A stretch of DNA of 21,755 nucleotides from an uncultured Aliarcobacter sp. GTDB taxonomy: Bacteria; Campylobacterota; Campylobacteria; Campylobacterales; Arcobacteraceae. A model generated the notes under the pieces. It was not told the origin of the DNA and ran no database searches. It saw nothing but the letters and a program-made list of their open reading frames with translations. The stretch is from NCBI GenBank assembly GCA_947629065.1, contig CANRCH010000009.1, positions 1 through 21,755 on the forward strand, given 5' to 3'. The first letter of the stretch is position 1; the number at the start of each line of letters is the position of its first letter. Shown piece after piece: positions 1 through 6,991 of this stretch. The position numbers and the translations under genes are program-made.

Positions 1-155
1 AAGTAAATACAGATGAAGAGCAAGATTTAGCAGTAAAATATGGAATTAGATCAATTCCTACAATTATTTTTATGAAAGATGGAGAGATTGTTGATCAAAT
101 GATTGGTGCTTCTTCAAAACAAGCATTTACAGATAAAATTAACTCTTTACTATAA
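1..155 (+). CDS. trxA: thioredoxin, C-terminal part (5' end outside the window)
   Basis: Reading from base 3 gives about 50 residues ending in a TAA at 153-155. The piece contains the cis-proline stretch GIRSIPTIIFMKDGE and the segment IVDQMIGASSK, which match the C-terminal half of thioredoxin (beta-3 with the cis-Pro, beta-4/5 and the last helix). The CGPC active site would lie upstream, outside the window. Thioredoxin is a small cytoplasmic protein disulfide reductase, kept reduced by thioredoxin reductase, whose gene follows 220 bases downstream. A good terminator separates the two, so they are probably separate transcription units despite their joint function. The identification rests on a partial sequence but the motif order is typical. 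Confidence 0.85.
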   Translation, partial: VNTDEEQDLAVKYGIRSIPTIIFMKDGEIVDQMIGASSKQAFTDKINSLL

Positions 156-175
156 TAGAGGGTTTTAGACAATGG

Positions 176-208
176 AAAAAGGAAGGTGTTTTACATCTTC
201 CTTTTTTT
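176..208 (+). terminator. Rho-independent terminator after trxA
   Basis: An 8-bp stem, GGAAGGTG pairing with CATCTTCC (one G-T pair), closes a five-base TTTTA loop. It is preceded by five A and followed by seven T, 20 bases after the trxA stop. This is a classic intrinsic terminator. Confidence 0.85.
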
Positions 209-320
209 AATTGTAGAAATTTAAGAGAAATATAAAATATTAAATGATAAAATTTTTCCACAAAACTTAAATAATTTTATTTCAGCTTATAGAAAAATTT
301 AGTAAAATAAATGCTTGGTT

Positions 321-370
321 TTTTTGGAATAATTTGCTTTTGAAGTTTAAATATTAAAATATAAGAGGAG
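321..370 (+). promoter_or_regulatory. probable trxB promoter and ribosome binding site
   Basis: A T-run followed by GG and the hexamer AATAAT (328-333) resembles the T-rich, extended -10 promoters of Campylobacterota. Transcription would start near 340, giving a leader of about 35 bases. AAGAGGAG (363-370) is a good Shine-Dalgarno sequence five bases before the trxB ATG. In such A+T-rich DNA the -10 call is tentative; the ribosome binding site is clear. Confidence 0.4.
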
Positions 371-375
371 TTTAT

Positions 376-1305
376 ATGTTAGATTTAGCAATAGTTGGTG
401 GTGGACCAGCAGGATTAACAGCAGGATTATATGCTACAAGAGGTGGATTAAAAAATGTTGTTATGTTTGAAATGGGAATGCCAGGTGGTCAAATAACAGG
501 TTCAAGTGAGATTGAAAACTATCCAGGTCAAGGACCTGTTATGACTGGAATGGATTTAATGGCAACATGGCCAGAGCAGTGTCAAAAATTTGGTTTAAAG
601 CATGAAATGGCTGAGGTTAAATCTGTACTTAAAAATGGAGAAAACTTCAAAATAATTACTGCTGAAGGTAAAGAGTTTGAAGCAAGATCTGTTCTGTTTG
701 CAACAGGTTCAGTTCCTAGACGAGCTGGGTTTAAAGGAGAAAATGAGTTCTTTGGAAGAGGAATCTCAACTTGTGCAACTTGTGATGGATTTTTCTACAA
801 AGGAAAAGAAGTAGCAGTTGTTGGTGGTGGAGATTCAGCACTAGAAGAGGCTTATTATTTATCAAAAATGTGTAGTAAAGTATATTTAGTACATAGAAGA
901 GATGAGTATAGAGCAGCACCAAGTACAATTGAAAATATTAAAAAAACAGCAAATATTGAAGAAGTTACAAATGTAAGTGTTGAAGAAGTATTTGGTGATA
1001 TGAGTGGAGTTACTGGACTTAAAGTAAAATGCAATAAAACAGGTGAAATTAGAGATTTACCAACACCAGGTGTATTTGTATTTGTTGGAAGAAATGTATT
1101 AAATGAGCCACTAAAACAAGAAGATGGTAGCTTCTTATGTGATGTAATTGATAGTGGGGAAATCGTTGTTGATTTAAAAATGAGAACAACTACAAAAGGA
1201 CTTTGGGCAGCTGGAGATATTAGAATTGATGCAGCAAAACAAGTTGTTTGTGCAGCAGGTGATGGTGCAACAGCAGCAGTTGATATAATTGAGTATTTAG
1301 GATAA
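376..1305 (+). CDS. trxB: thioredoxin reductase (NADPH)
   Basis: A 309-residue low-molecular-weight thioredoxin reductase, close to the usual length of 310-320. It passes electrons from NADPH through FAD and a redox disulfide to thioredoxin in the cytoplasm. The N-terminal FAD-binding motif GGGPAG is at residues 8-13. The redox centre CATC is at 133-136, followed by the expected DGFF. The NADPH-binding motif GGGDSA is at 150-155, with HRR at 173-175 for the 2'-phosphate. A second FAD motif containing GD (AAGDIR) lies near 280-285. The start is set by AAGAGGAG five bases upstream. The partner trxA lies just upstream. dapB follows after only three bases, so trxB and dapB are probably cotranscribed although functionally unrelated. 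Confidence is high because all cofactor motifs are intact. Confidence 0.97.
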   Translation: MLDLAIVGGGPAGLTAGLYATRGGLKNVVMFEMGMPGGQITGSSEIENYPGQGPVMTGMDLMATWPEQCQKFGLKHEMAEVKSVLKNGENFKIITAEGKEFEARSVLFATGSVPRRAGFKGENEFFGRGISTCATCDGFFYKGKEVAVVGGGDSALEEAYYLSKMCSKVYLVHRRDEYRAAPSTIENIKKTANIEEVTNVSVEEVFGDMSGVTGLKVKCNKTGEIRDLPTPGVFVFVGRNVLNEPLKQEDGSFLCDVIDSGEIVVDLKMRTTTKGLWAAGDIRIDAAKQVVCAAGDGATAAVDIIEYLG

Positions 1306-1308
1306 AAA

Positions 1309-2082
1309 ATGATTAAAATAGGTATTTTGGGAAGTTCAGGTAGAGTTGGAAGTCTATTAATTGATGATTTAAAAAATGATGAACAAGCAAGATTAGCTTG
1401 TGTTCATGTTTTTGATAAAATTGAGAAAGTTTTACCTGAAAATACAGTTGTAACAAATGATATTGATGTATTATTTGATGAAAGTGATGTAATTATAGAT
1501 TTTTCAAGCCCAGTTGCAACTGAAAAACTTTTAAGTGCAGTTGTTGAAGGTGGAAAAAGAAAAGCACTTGTAATTGCTACAACAGGTCTTAGTAAACACC
1601 AACAAAATCTACTTTTAGAAGCTAGTAAACTTGTACCTATTTTATATGCAACAAATATGAGCTTAGGGGTTGCAGTTTTAAATAAACTTGTAGCACTTGC
1701 ATCAAAAACTTTGAGAGATTTTGATATAGAAATTGTAGAACAACATCATAGACATAAAGTTGATGCACCATCTGGAACTGCATTAACTTTAGCAGAACAT
1801 GCAAGTAATGCAAGAGATTTAAATCTTGATGATGTAAGAGTTTCTGGACGAGATGGTCTAATTGGTGCTAGAACAAAAGATGAGATTGCTGTTATGGCTT
1901 TAAGAGGTGGAGATATCGTTGGAAGACATACAGTTGGGTTTTATAATGATGGTGAATTTTTGGAGTTAAATCATACTGCAACTGCTAGAAATACCTTTTC
2001 TAAAGGTGCATTGAAAGTTGCAAAATGGATTGTTACAAAAGATGCAAAACTTTACTCTATAAATGACGCTTTAGGTTTATAA
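1309..2082 (+). CDS. dapB: 4-hydroxy-tetrahydrodipicolinate reductase
   Basis: A 257-residue cytoplasmic enzyme that reduces the product of DapA with NAD(P)H, in the pathway to meso-diaminopimelate for peptidoglycan and to lysine. The nucleotide-binding loop [11 protein letters not shown] is at residues 5-15. DFSSP (64-68) and TTG (91-93) are conserved dinucleotide-contacting segments. The substrate-binding and catalytic signature [15 protein letters not shown] (144-158) contains the paired histidines 146-147, Lys150 and the DAPSGT loop. The family is usually 240-275 residues, so this is full length. It begins three bases after the trxB stop with no separate promoter, implying translation from a trxB transcript. 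The DNA downstream carries a hairpin terminator. Confidence 0.97.
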   Translation: MIKIGILGSSGRVGSLLIDDLKNDEQARLACVHVFDKIEKVLPENTVVTNDIDVLFDESDVIIDFSSPVATEKLLSAVVEGGKRKALVIATTGLSKHQQNLLLEASKLVPILYATNMSLGVAVLNKLVALASKTLRDFDIEIVEQHHRHKVDAPSGTALTLAEHASNARDLNLDDVRVSGRDGLIGARTKDEIAVMALRGGDIVGRHTVGFYNDGEFLELNHTATARNTFSKGALKVAKWIVTKDAKLYSINDALGL

Positions 2083-2120
2083 ATAGAGTGGATTTATTAG
2101 CTTTATAATAGCTATTTACG

Positions 2121-2143
2121 AAAAGAGCTTTAAAAGCTCTTTT
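2121..2143 (+). terminator. terminator hairpin after dapB
   Basis: AAAAGAGC (2121-2128) pairs exactly with GCTCTTTT (2136-2143) across a seven-base A/T loop; the whole element is a near-perfect palindrome. It lies about 40 bases after the dapB stop. The trailing T-run is only four long and is part of the stem, so efficiency may be modest. Confidence 0.65.
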
Positions 2144-2147
2144 GTTC

Positions 2148-2230
2148 GTACGAGGCAAAATTTTACTTCGTGCAAGACTTTTCCCTATATTTTAGAATTA
2201 CTAAATATAGTCAAATTTAATGGTAACCAT
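2148..2230. repeat. cluster of inverted repeats upstream of purF
   Basis: Three inverted repeats follow one another. First, GTACGAGGCAAAA (2149-2161 region) abuts TTTTACTTCGTGC (to about 2173), which pair over 13 positions with G-T pairs and one mismatch. Second, CTATATTTTAG (2185-2195) pairs with CTAAATATAG (2201-2210) with one bulged base. Third, ATGGT-A-ACCAT (2220-2230) is a perfect 11-base palindrome ending 18 bases before the purF ATG. The second element contains TATAGT (2205-2210), a candidate -10 box for purF. The function is unknown. An operator for purine control, a leader RNA fold or a dispersed repeat are all possible. Confidence 0.5.
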
Positions 2231-2248
2231 TTAAAAGGAATAAAAAAT

Positions 2249-3595
2249 ATGTGTGCAATTGTAGGAATATATGGTAATGCTAATGCTGCAAGATTGGCGT
2301 CCATGGCGTTGTTTGCTATGCAACATCGTGGTCAAGAAGCAAGTGGAATATCATCTTCGTGTGATGGAAAAATATATACAAAAAAAGATAAAGGTTTGGT
2401 TTCTGAAGTTTTCGATGAAGCTAGTTTGGATTATTTAAAAGGAAATATGGCTATTGGTCATAACAGATATGCAACAGCTGGAAGTGACTCTGTTTTAGAT
2501 GCACAACCTGTTTATGCAAAATACAAACTAGGTGAAATATCAATTGTTCAAAATGGAAATTTAATCAATAAAGAGGAAGTTAGGCAAGACTTAATCGACA
2601 AAGGTGCAATTTTCCAAACATCAATGGATACAGAAAACTTAATACACTTAATTGCAAAAAACTCAAAAGATAACTTAAGAGATAGAATTATTGAAGCTTT
2701 AGAAAGAACAGTTGGTGCATACTGTTTTATAGTTCAAAGTAGAAGTAAACAATTTGCAATAAGAGATAAATACGGAATTAGACCTTTGTCTTTAGGAAAA
2801 TTAAGAAGTGGTGGATATATAGTTGCAAGTGAAACTTGTGCTTTTGATCTACTTGAAGCTGAGTTTATAAGAGATATAAGACCAGGTGAAATGCTGATTT
2901 TTAGTGAAGAAGATGAACCTGAATCAATACAGCTTTATGAAGCAGAGTTTAGACCTTGTGCTTTTGAATATGTATATTTTGCAAGACCAGATTCAGTAAT
3001 TGATGGAAAAAATGTATACACGACAAGAGAAAATATGGGGAAAGCACTGGCTTTTAATGATGCAAATAGCAATATAAAAGTTGATATGGTTGTACCAGTT
3101 CCTGATAGTGGAGTACCTGCAGCATTAGGTTATTCTGCACAAAGTGGAATCCCTTTTAAATATGGAATTATTAGAAATCACTATGTAGGAAGAACATTTA
3201 TTGAGCCAACTCAAGAGATGAGAAATAGCAAAGTTAAAATGAAATTAAGTCCTATGAGTTCAATTATTGCTGGAAAATCTTTACTTGTAATTGATGATTC
3301 AATTGTAAGAGGAACAACTTCTAAAAGAATAGTAAAAATGCTAAAAGAAGCAGGTGCAAAAGAAGTTCATTTTAGAGTTGCAAGTCCTGAAATAAAATAC
3401 CCTTGTTTTTATGGAATAGATACTCCAACAAAAGAGGAGTTAATTTCTACAAAAATGACAAAAGATGAGCTTTGTGAATATATTGAGGCTGATAGTTTAG
3501 AGTATTTATCACTTGAAGATTTAGTAAATGCAATTGGAAATGATAGACACTATGCATTAGAGAGTTTTGATGGAGATTATTTCGTTAAAAAATAA
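2249..3595 (+). CDS. purF: amidophosphoribosyltransferase (glutamine PRPP amidotransferase)
   Basis: A 448-residue enzyme for the first committed step of de novo purine synthesis, transferring the amide of glutamine to PRPP to form phosphoribosylamine. Cys2 is the N-terminal nucleophile, exposed by Met removal without a propeptide. HRGQEASG (26-33), GHNRYAT (70-76) and NGNL (102-105) line the class II glutamine amidotransferase site. The PRPP loop VIDDSIVRGTT is at 347-357, and the synthase-domain signature CAFEYVYFARPDS is at 237-249. Cys237 and Cys386 sit where Bacillus-type enzymes place two [4Fe-4S] ligands, but the C-terminal Cys-x2-Cys pair is replaced around residues 436-439 (Ala and Ser). 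A cluster is therefore unlikely. AAAAGG upstream of the ATG sets the start. Confidence 0.97.
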   Translation: MCAIVGIYGNANAARLASMALFAMQHRGQEASGISSSCDGKIYTKKDKGLVSEVFDEASLDYLKGNMAIGHNRYATAGSDSVLDAQPVYAKYKLGEISIVQNGNLINKEEVRQDLIDKGAIFQTSMDTENLIHLIAKNSKDNLRDRIIEALERTVGAYCFIVQSRSKQFAIRDKYGIRPLSLGKLRSGGYIVASETCAFDLLEAEFIRDIRPGEMLIFSEEDEPESIQLYEAEFRPCAFEYVYFARPDSVIDGKNVYTTRENMGKALAFNDANSNIKVDMVVPVPDSGVPAALGYSAQSGIPFKYGIIRNHYVGRTFIEPTQEMRNSKVKMKLSPMSSIIAGKSLLVIDDSIVRGTTSKRIVKMLKEAGAKEVHFRVASPEIKYPCFYGIDTPTKEELISTKMTKDELCEYIEADSLEYLSLEDLVNAIGNDRHYALESFDGDYFVKK

Positions 3596-3625
3596 TATTA
3601 ATTAAAAATACACAATGGAACAAAT

Positions 3626-5911
3626 ATGAATAAAAAAATATTCTATATTGTAATTCTTATCTTTTCTTTTATTTCAACACTATTTGCAAATACAAATAGT
3701 GTTGAAAAAATATCAGTTCAGCTAAATTGGAAGTATCAATTTGAGTTTGCAGGATTTATTGCGGCAAAAGAGAAGGGCTTTTATGAAAAAGTTGGACTTG
3801 ATGTTGATTTAAGAGAGTATAAAACAAATGTAGATGTTGTTTATGAAGTTTTAAATCAAAAAGCAAACTATGGAATATCAAACTCAAATATTATTTTGGA
3901 TAAAGGTTCAATCTCTCCTGCAGTGCTACTAGCAACATATCTGCAAAAATCACCATTAATTTTAGTGACAAAACCTAATATAAAAAACCCTCTGGATTTA
4001 GTTGGTAAGAATATTATGGGTGCAAAAGATGAGTTAAAATATAGTTCATTAGCACTTTTGTTTGAGCATTTTAATATTAACAGTTCAAATAGTAATATTA
4101 TATCTCATACATTTAATATTGATGATTTTGTAAATGGGAAAGTAGATGTGATGAGTGCATTTAAATCAAATCAGATTTATGAATTAGATAAAAGAAAAAT
4201 AGCATATAACATTATAGATCCAGCTGATTACGGATTTATTGTTAGTGGTATAAATCTCTATAGCTCTATAAATGAGGCAAAAGATAACTATGATAGAACT
4301 GCTAGGTTTATAGAGGCATCAAATCGTGGTTGGAAATACGCAATCGAAAATCAAGAGGAGATTGTAGATCTTCTAAAGCAAAAATATGGAGTTTTAAAAT
4401 CAAAAGAAGCACTACTTTTTGAAGCAAATGTAGTAAAGCAGTTAGTTATGAGCGATTTTATACCCATTGGCAAGGTTAGTTCCGACTTTACACAAAGACT
4501 ACTAAAGCAGCTAATCTATGCAAAAACGATAGAAAATGAGGCAAATGTAGGGACTCTCGTATTTGACAAAGATAGTCTTTTTGGAGATAAAAAGTTTACA
4601 CTTACTAAAAAAGAGAAAGAGTATCTAGATAGTAAAGAGAGCTTGAAGCTTTGTGTAGCACCAAGCCAAGTTCCCATAGAGTACATTAAAGATTCAGAGC
4701 TACAAGGAGTTACAAAGGATATAATAGAGCTATTTGAACAAAAATTAAATAAAGTAATCAATCTAGTTCCCACTAAAAGTTGGTCAGAATCTATAGAGTT
4801 TTTTAAAAATAGAGAGTGTGATATTATCTCATCTATTTCACCAAATGATGAGCGAAAGCTCTATATGGATTTTACTAAACCAGTATTAAGTTTACCACTA
4901 GTTTTGGCAACAAGGATAGATAAACCTTTTATTCAAAATAGTTCTTTTCTAAACGGCAAAGAGATAGCCATACTAAAAGGGCATTTTTTTGCCGAGCATA
5001 TAAAACTAAATCTAAAACAGATTAAACTTGTAGAAGTTCTATCCATTCAAGATGGTCTAGATCTTGTAGCAAAAGGTGTCGTATATGGTTATGTTGATAA
5101 CTCTTTAGTGCTTGCTGCTATACAAAAAGAGTATGCAAATAGCCTAAAGTTTGCACTAAAATTTGACATGCAAGATGATCTTTGCCTTGCTACAAGAAAT
5201 GATGAGCCACTTCTTGGTGAAATTTTTAATAAACTAGTAGATGATTTAGATGAGTCGAAAAAACAAGAGTTTTTAAATAACTGGACACCGATTGTAAAGC
5301 AGGTTGGATGGCTGAGTTCAAAAGAGATTGTGGTAATCTCATTTTTTATCTTTTCAATAATTATGGGGCAATTTGTCTACCATAGAAAAGTGAGCAAATT
5401 AAATGAGAAACTAAAAAGGTTATCTATAACTGATAAGCTTACAAATATTTATAATCGTTTTGAGCTTGATAAAATTATGGAGCAAGAAAAAAACAAAATA
5501 GATAGAAATTCTAGCTATCATACGGCTATCATAATGTTAGATATTGATTATTTTAAATCTATAAATGACACCTATGGGCATCTAGTAGGAGATATGGTGT
5601 TGGTTTCTATAGCAAAGCTACTAAAATCAAGCTTACGAAATACAGATACAATCGGTCGATGGGGTGGGGAAGAGTTTTTGATAATACTACCTTTTACGAC
5701 AAAAGAGAGTGCAGTAATAGTTGCTCAAAACCTAAGAGATAAGATAGCAAAAAGTGATATTTTAAAAGAGCATGATAGAGTATTAACTGCTAGTTTTGGC
5801 GTAGAGTCTATGAGTGCAGATAAAACAATCAATGATGTATTAATAGCAGTAGATGAGCTATTGTATAGAGCAAAAAATAGTGGTAGAAATAGAGTTGAGT
5901 GTGATTTATAG
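3626..5911 (+). CDS. dual substrate-binding-domain sensor with GGEEF diguanylate cyclase
   Basis: A 761-residue predicted membrane sensor making cyclic di-GMP. Residues 1-21 are a signal peptide or anchor ending in LFA. Residues 27-300 resemble NMT1/THI5-like (ThiY/SsuA-type) periplasmic binding proteins (VQLNWKYQFEFAGFIAAKEKG near 31-51). Residues 338-555 resemble a family 3 solute-binding protein, with the start SLKLCVAPSQVPIEYI. One transmembrane helix lies at about 568-585, then a short charged linker and a GGDEF domain at 600-757. The signature is GGEEF (680-684), and an RxxD inhibitory site (RNTD, 671-674) sits five residues before it. This suggests an active, product-inhibited cyclase. 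It starts 30 bases after purF with a weak ribosome site and may be cotranscribed. The ligand is unknown; a thiamine-precursor-like molecule or amino acid is only a guess. Confidence 0.85.
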   Translation: MNKKIFYIVILIFSFISTLFANTNSVEKISVQLNWKYQFEFAGFIAAKEKGFYEKVGLDVDLREYKTNVDVVYEVLNQKANYGISNSNIILDKGSISPAVLLATYLQKSPLILVTKPNIKNPLDLVGKNIMGAKDELKYSSLALLFEHFNINSSNSNIISHTFNIDDFVNGKVDVMSAFKSNQIYELDKRKIAYNIIDPADYGFIVSGINLYSSINEAKDNYDRTARFIEASNRGWKYAIENQEEIVDLLKQKYGVLKSKEALLFEANVVKQLVMSDFIPIGKVSSDFTQRLLKQLIYAKTIENEANVGTLVFDKDSLFGDKKFTLTKKEKEYLDSKESLKLCVAPSQVPIEYIKDSELQGVTKDIIELFEQKLNKVINLVPTKSWSESIEFFKNRECDIISSISPNDERKLYMDFTKPVLSLPLVLATRIDKPFIQNSSFLNGKEIAILKGHFFAEHIKLNLKQIKLVEVLSIQDGLDLVAKGVVYGYVDNSLVLAAIQKEYANSLKFALKFDMQDDLCLATRNDEPLLGEIFNKLVDDLDESKKQEFLNNWTPIVKQVGWLSSKEIVVISFFIFSIIMGQFVYHRKVSKLNEKLKRLSITDKLTNIYNRFELDKIMEQEKNKIDRNSSYHTAIIMLDIDYFKSINDTYGHLVGDMVLVSIAKLLKSSLRNTDTIGRWGGEEFLIILPFTTKESAVIVAQNLRDKIAKSDILKEHDRVLTASFGVESMSADKTINDVLIAVDELLYRAKNSGRNRVECDL

Positions 5912-5958
5912 AAGGCAAAAGAGTTATAAAAATAGGGAAATTTAGTATAAAATAGTGT

Positions 5959-5989
5959 AAAATTAAATAGCTATTTGCTATTTAATTTT
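5959..5989. terminator. bidirectional terminator between convergent genes
   Basis: AAAATTAAATAG (5959-5970) pairs perfectly with CTATTTAATTTT (5978-5989) around a seven-base loop, flanked by A on the left and T on the right. It lies between the cyclase gene and the convergent LysR gene. The right arm includes the TAG stop codon and last codons of the LysR gene. The stem is entirely weak pairs apart from one G-C, so strength is uncertain. Confidence 0.6.
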
Positions 5990-6874
5990 TAGTAGATAAT
6001 CAACTACATTTTCTATAAAAGCATCGCTTTTTCTATCTTTTCTATATGCAATATATAGTTTTCTTAGCATTTTTTGATTTCCAATTCTTGACTCATATAA
6101 AGCACCAGCTTTTAGTAGTGATTCAATAGCATTTCTTGATACAATTGAAACTGTTGGAATATCTTCTTTGTCTGAGTGTAAAACAGTCTGAACAATAGTT
6201 GTAGCACTTGTTACTTCACTTGTTACATTAAAAGTATCACAATCAGGATAGTTCGCTTTTTCAAGATTCTCTTTAAATAAGATTCTAGTGTTTGATTCGG
6301 GATTTCTACAAACCCATTTATAAGATAGTAAATCTTCAGCTTTTGCTTTTAGCGGAAGTTTTTGGTTTGAGAAAATCACAATCTCATCTTCCATCCACTC
6401 TCTATATATTATCTCATCATTTGGAATATAATTTTCAACTAAAGCAATATCAATTTTTTTATCTAGTAAATCTTCAATTGCTTCATGAGAAACAGATACA
6501 TTTATAGAAACATCATTTCTTATATTCTCTTTTAAAGTATTCAAAAATCTAGGAAGAATATAATTTCCAATAATAAAACTAGCACCAAAAATAAAAGTTA
6601 CATTTTTATTCATAATTTTTAATAACTCTTTTTCAGCATTACTTACACACTTTTCTATTTTTAAAGCAATAGAGTGAAGAATTTGTCCCTCTTTTGTAAG
6701 TTTTATACCATTTTTCTTTCTATCAACAATTTGAACATCTAAGTATTCTTCTATAAATTTCATCTGCTGTGTAACTGCTGGTTGTGAAATTCCAAGCTTT
6801 GCAGAAGCCTTTGAAAAGGACTTTTCTCGTACAACTGTTAAAAAAGTCTCTAATTTTGCAAAATCATTGAGCAT
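5978..6874 (-). CDS. LysR-family transcriptional regulator
   Basis: A 298-residue LysR-type regulator of normal length. The N-terminal winged helix-turn-helix spans residues 3-62, with the helix-turn-helix at about 18-37 (KSFSKASAKLGISQPAVTQQ). A linker helix then leads to the two-lobed effector domain from about residue 90. The start ATG (complement 6872-6874) is preceded on the minus strand by GGAG six bases away. The effector is not recognisable from sequence. The gene is divergent from the helicase block across 117 bases and convergent with the cyclase gene. LysR regulators often act on the divergent neighbour, but a repair helicase is not a usual target, so the regulon is probably elsewhere or autoregulatory. 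Confidence 0.93.
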   Translation of the reverse strand: MLNDFAKLETFLTVVREKSFSKASAKLGISQPAVTQQMKFIEEYLDVQIVDRKKNGIKLTKEGQILHSIALKIEKCVSNAEKELLKIMNKNVTFIFGASFIIGNYILPRFLNTLKENIRNDVSINVSVSHEAIEDLLDKKIDIALVENYIPNDEIIYREWMEDEIVIFSNQKLPLKAKAEDLLSYKWVCRNPESNTRILFKENLEKANYPDCDTFNVTSEVTSATTIVQTVLHSDKEDIPTVSIVSRNAIESLLKAGALYESRIGNQKMLRKLYIAYRKDRKSDAFIENVVDYLLKIK

Positions 6875-6936
6875 TTAAATCTCCAAAAATAAATTATCAT
6901 AATAATAACATTTATTTATATATAGAATAATTAAGC

Positions 6937-6955
6937 AAAATAAATAATTTATTTT
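6937..6955. promoter_or_regulatory. perfect inverted repeat overlapping the helicase promoter
   Basis: AAAATAAAT-A-ATTTATTTT is a perfect 9-bp inverted repeat with a one-base centre. It covers the expected -35 position of the helicase promoter in the LysR/helicase divergent gap. It could be an operator (a LysR-type or other dimeric regulator site), or chance symmetry in A/T-only DNA. Confidence 0.3.
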
Positions 6956-6960
6956 AATTA

Positions 6961-6991
6961 TGCTATAATAGAATATTATATGGAGAAAAAA
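6961..6991 (+). promoter_or_regulatory. helicase-truB-ispE-smpB operon promoter and ribosome site
   Basis: TGC-TATAAT (-10 hexamer at 6964-6969 with an extended TGN) is an excellent -10 box. Transcription would begin near 6976, leaving a leader of about 16 bases before the ATG at 6992. GGAG at 6982-6985 is correctly spaced for that ATG. An earlier in-frame ATG at 6980 would have almost no leader and no ribosome site. Confidence 0.65.

Noticed and set aside
156..375. Small gene or RNA in the 220-base trxA-trxB gap
   Set aside because: Apart from the terminator and a likely promoter the gap is A/T-rich with frequent stops and no convincing ribosome site or fold.
2083..2248. Purine riboswitch upstream of purF
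   Set aside because: The inverted repeats do not form the three-way junction with the conserved loop and core bases of a purine aptamer; no match seen by eye.
3626..5911. Horizontal acquisition of the cyclase gene
   Set aside because: Its codon use seems slightly different by eye (more CTA and ATC), but it remains A+T-rich with no flanking repeats or mobility genes, so the evidence is too thin.
6980..6991. ATG 6980 as the helicase start
   Set aside because: No Shine-Dalgarno sequence precedes it, and the promoter at 6964-6969 would leave almost no leader; GGAG fits ATG 6992.
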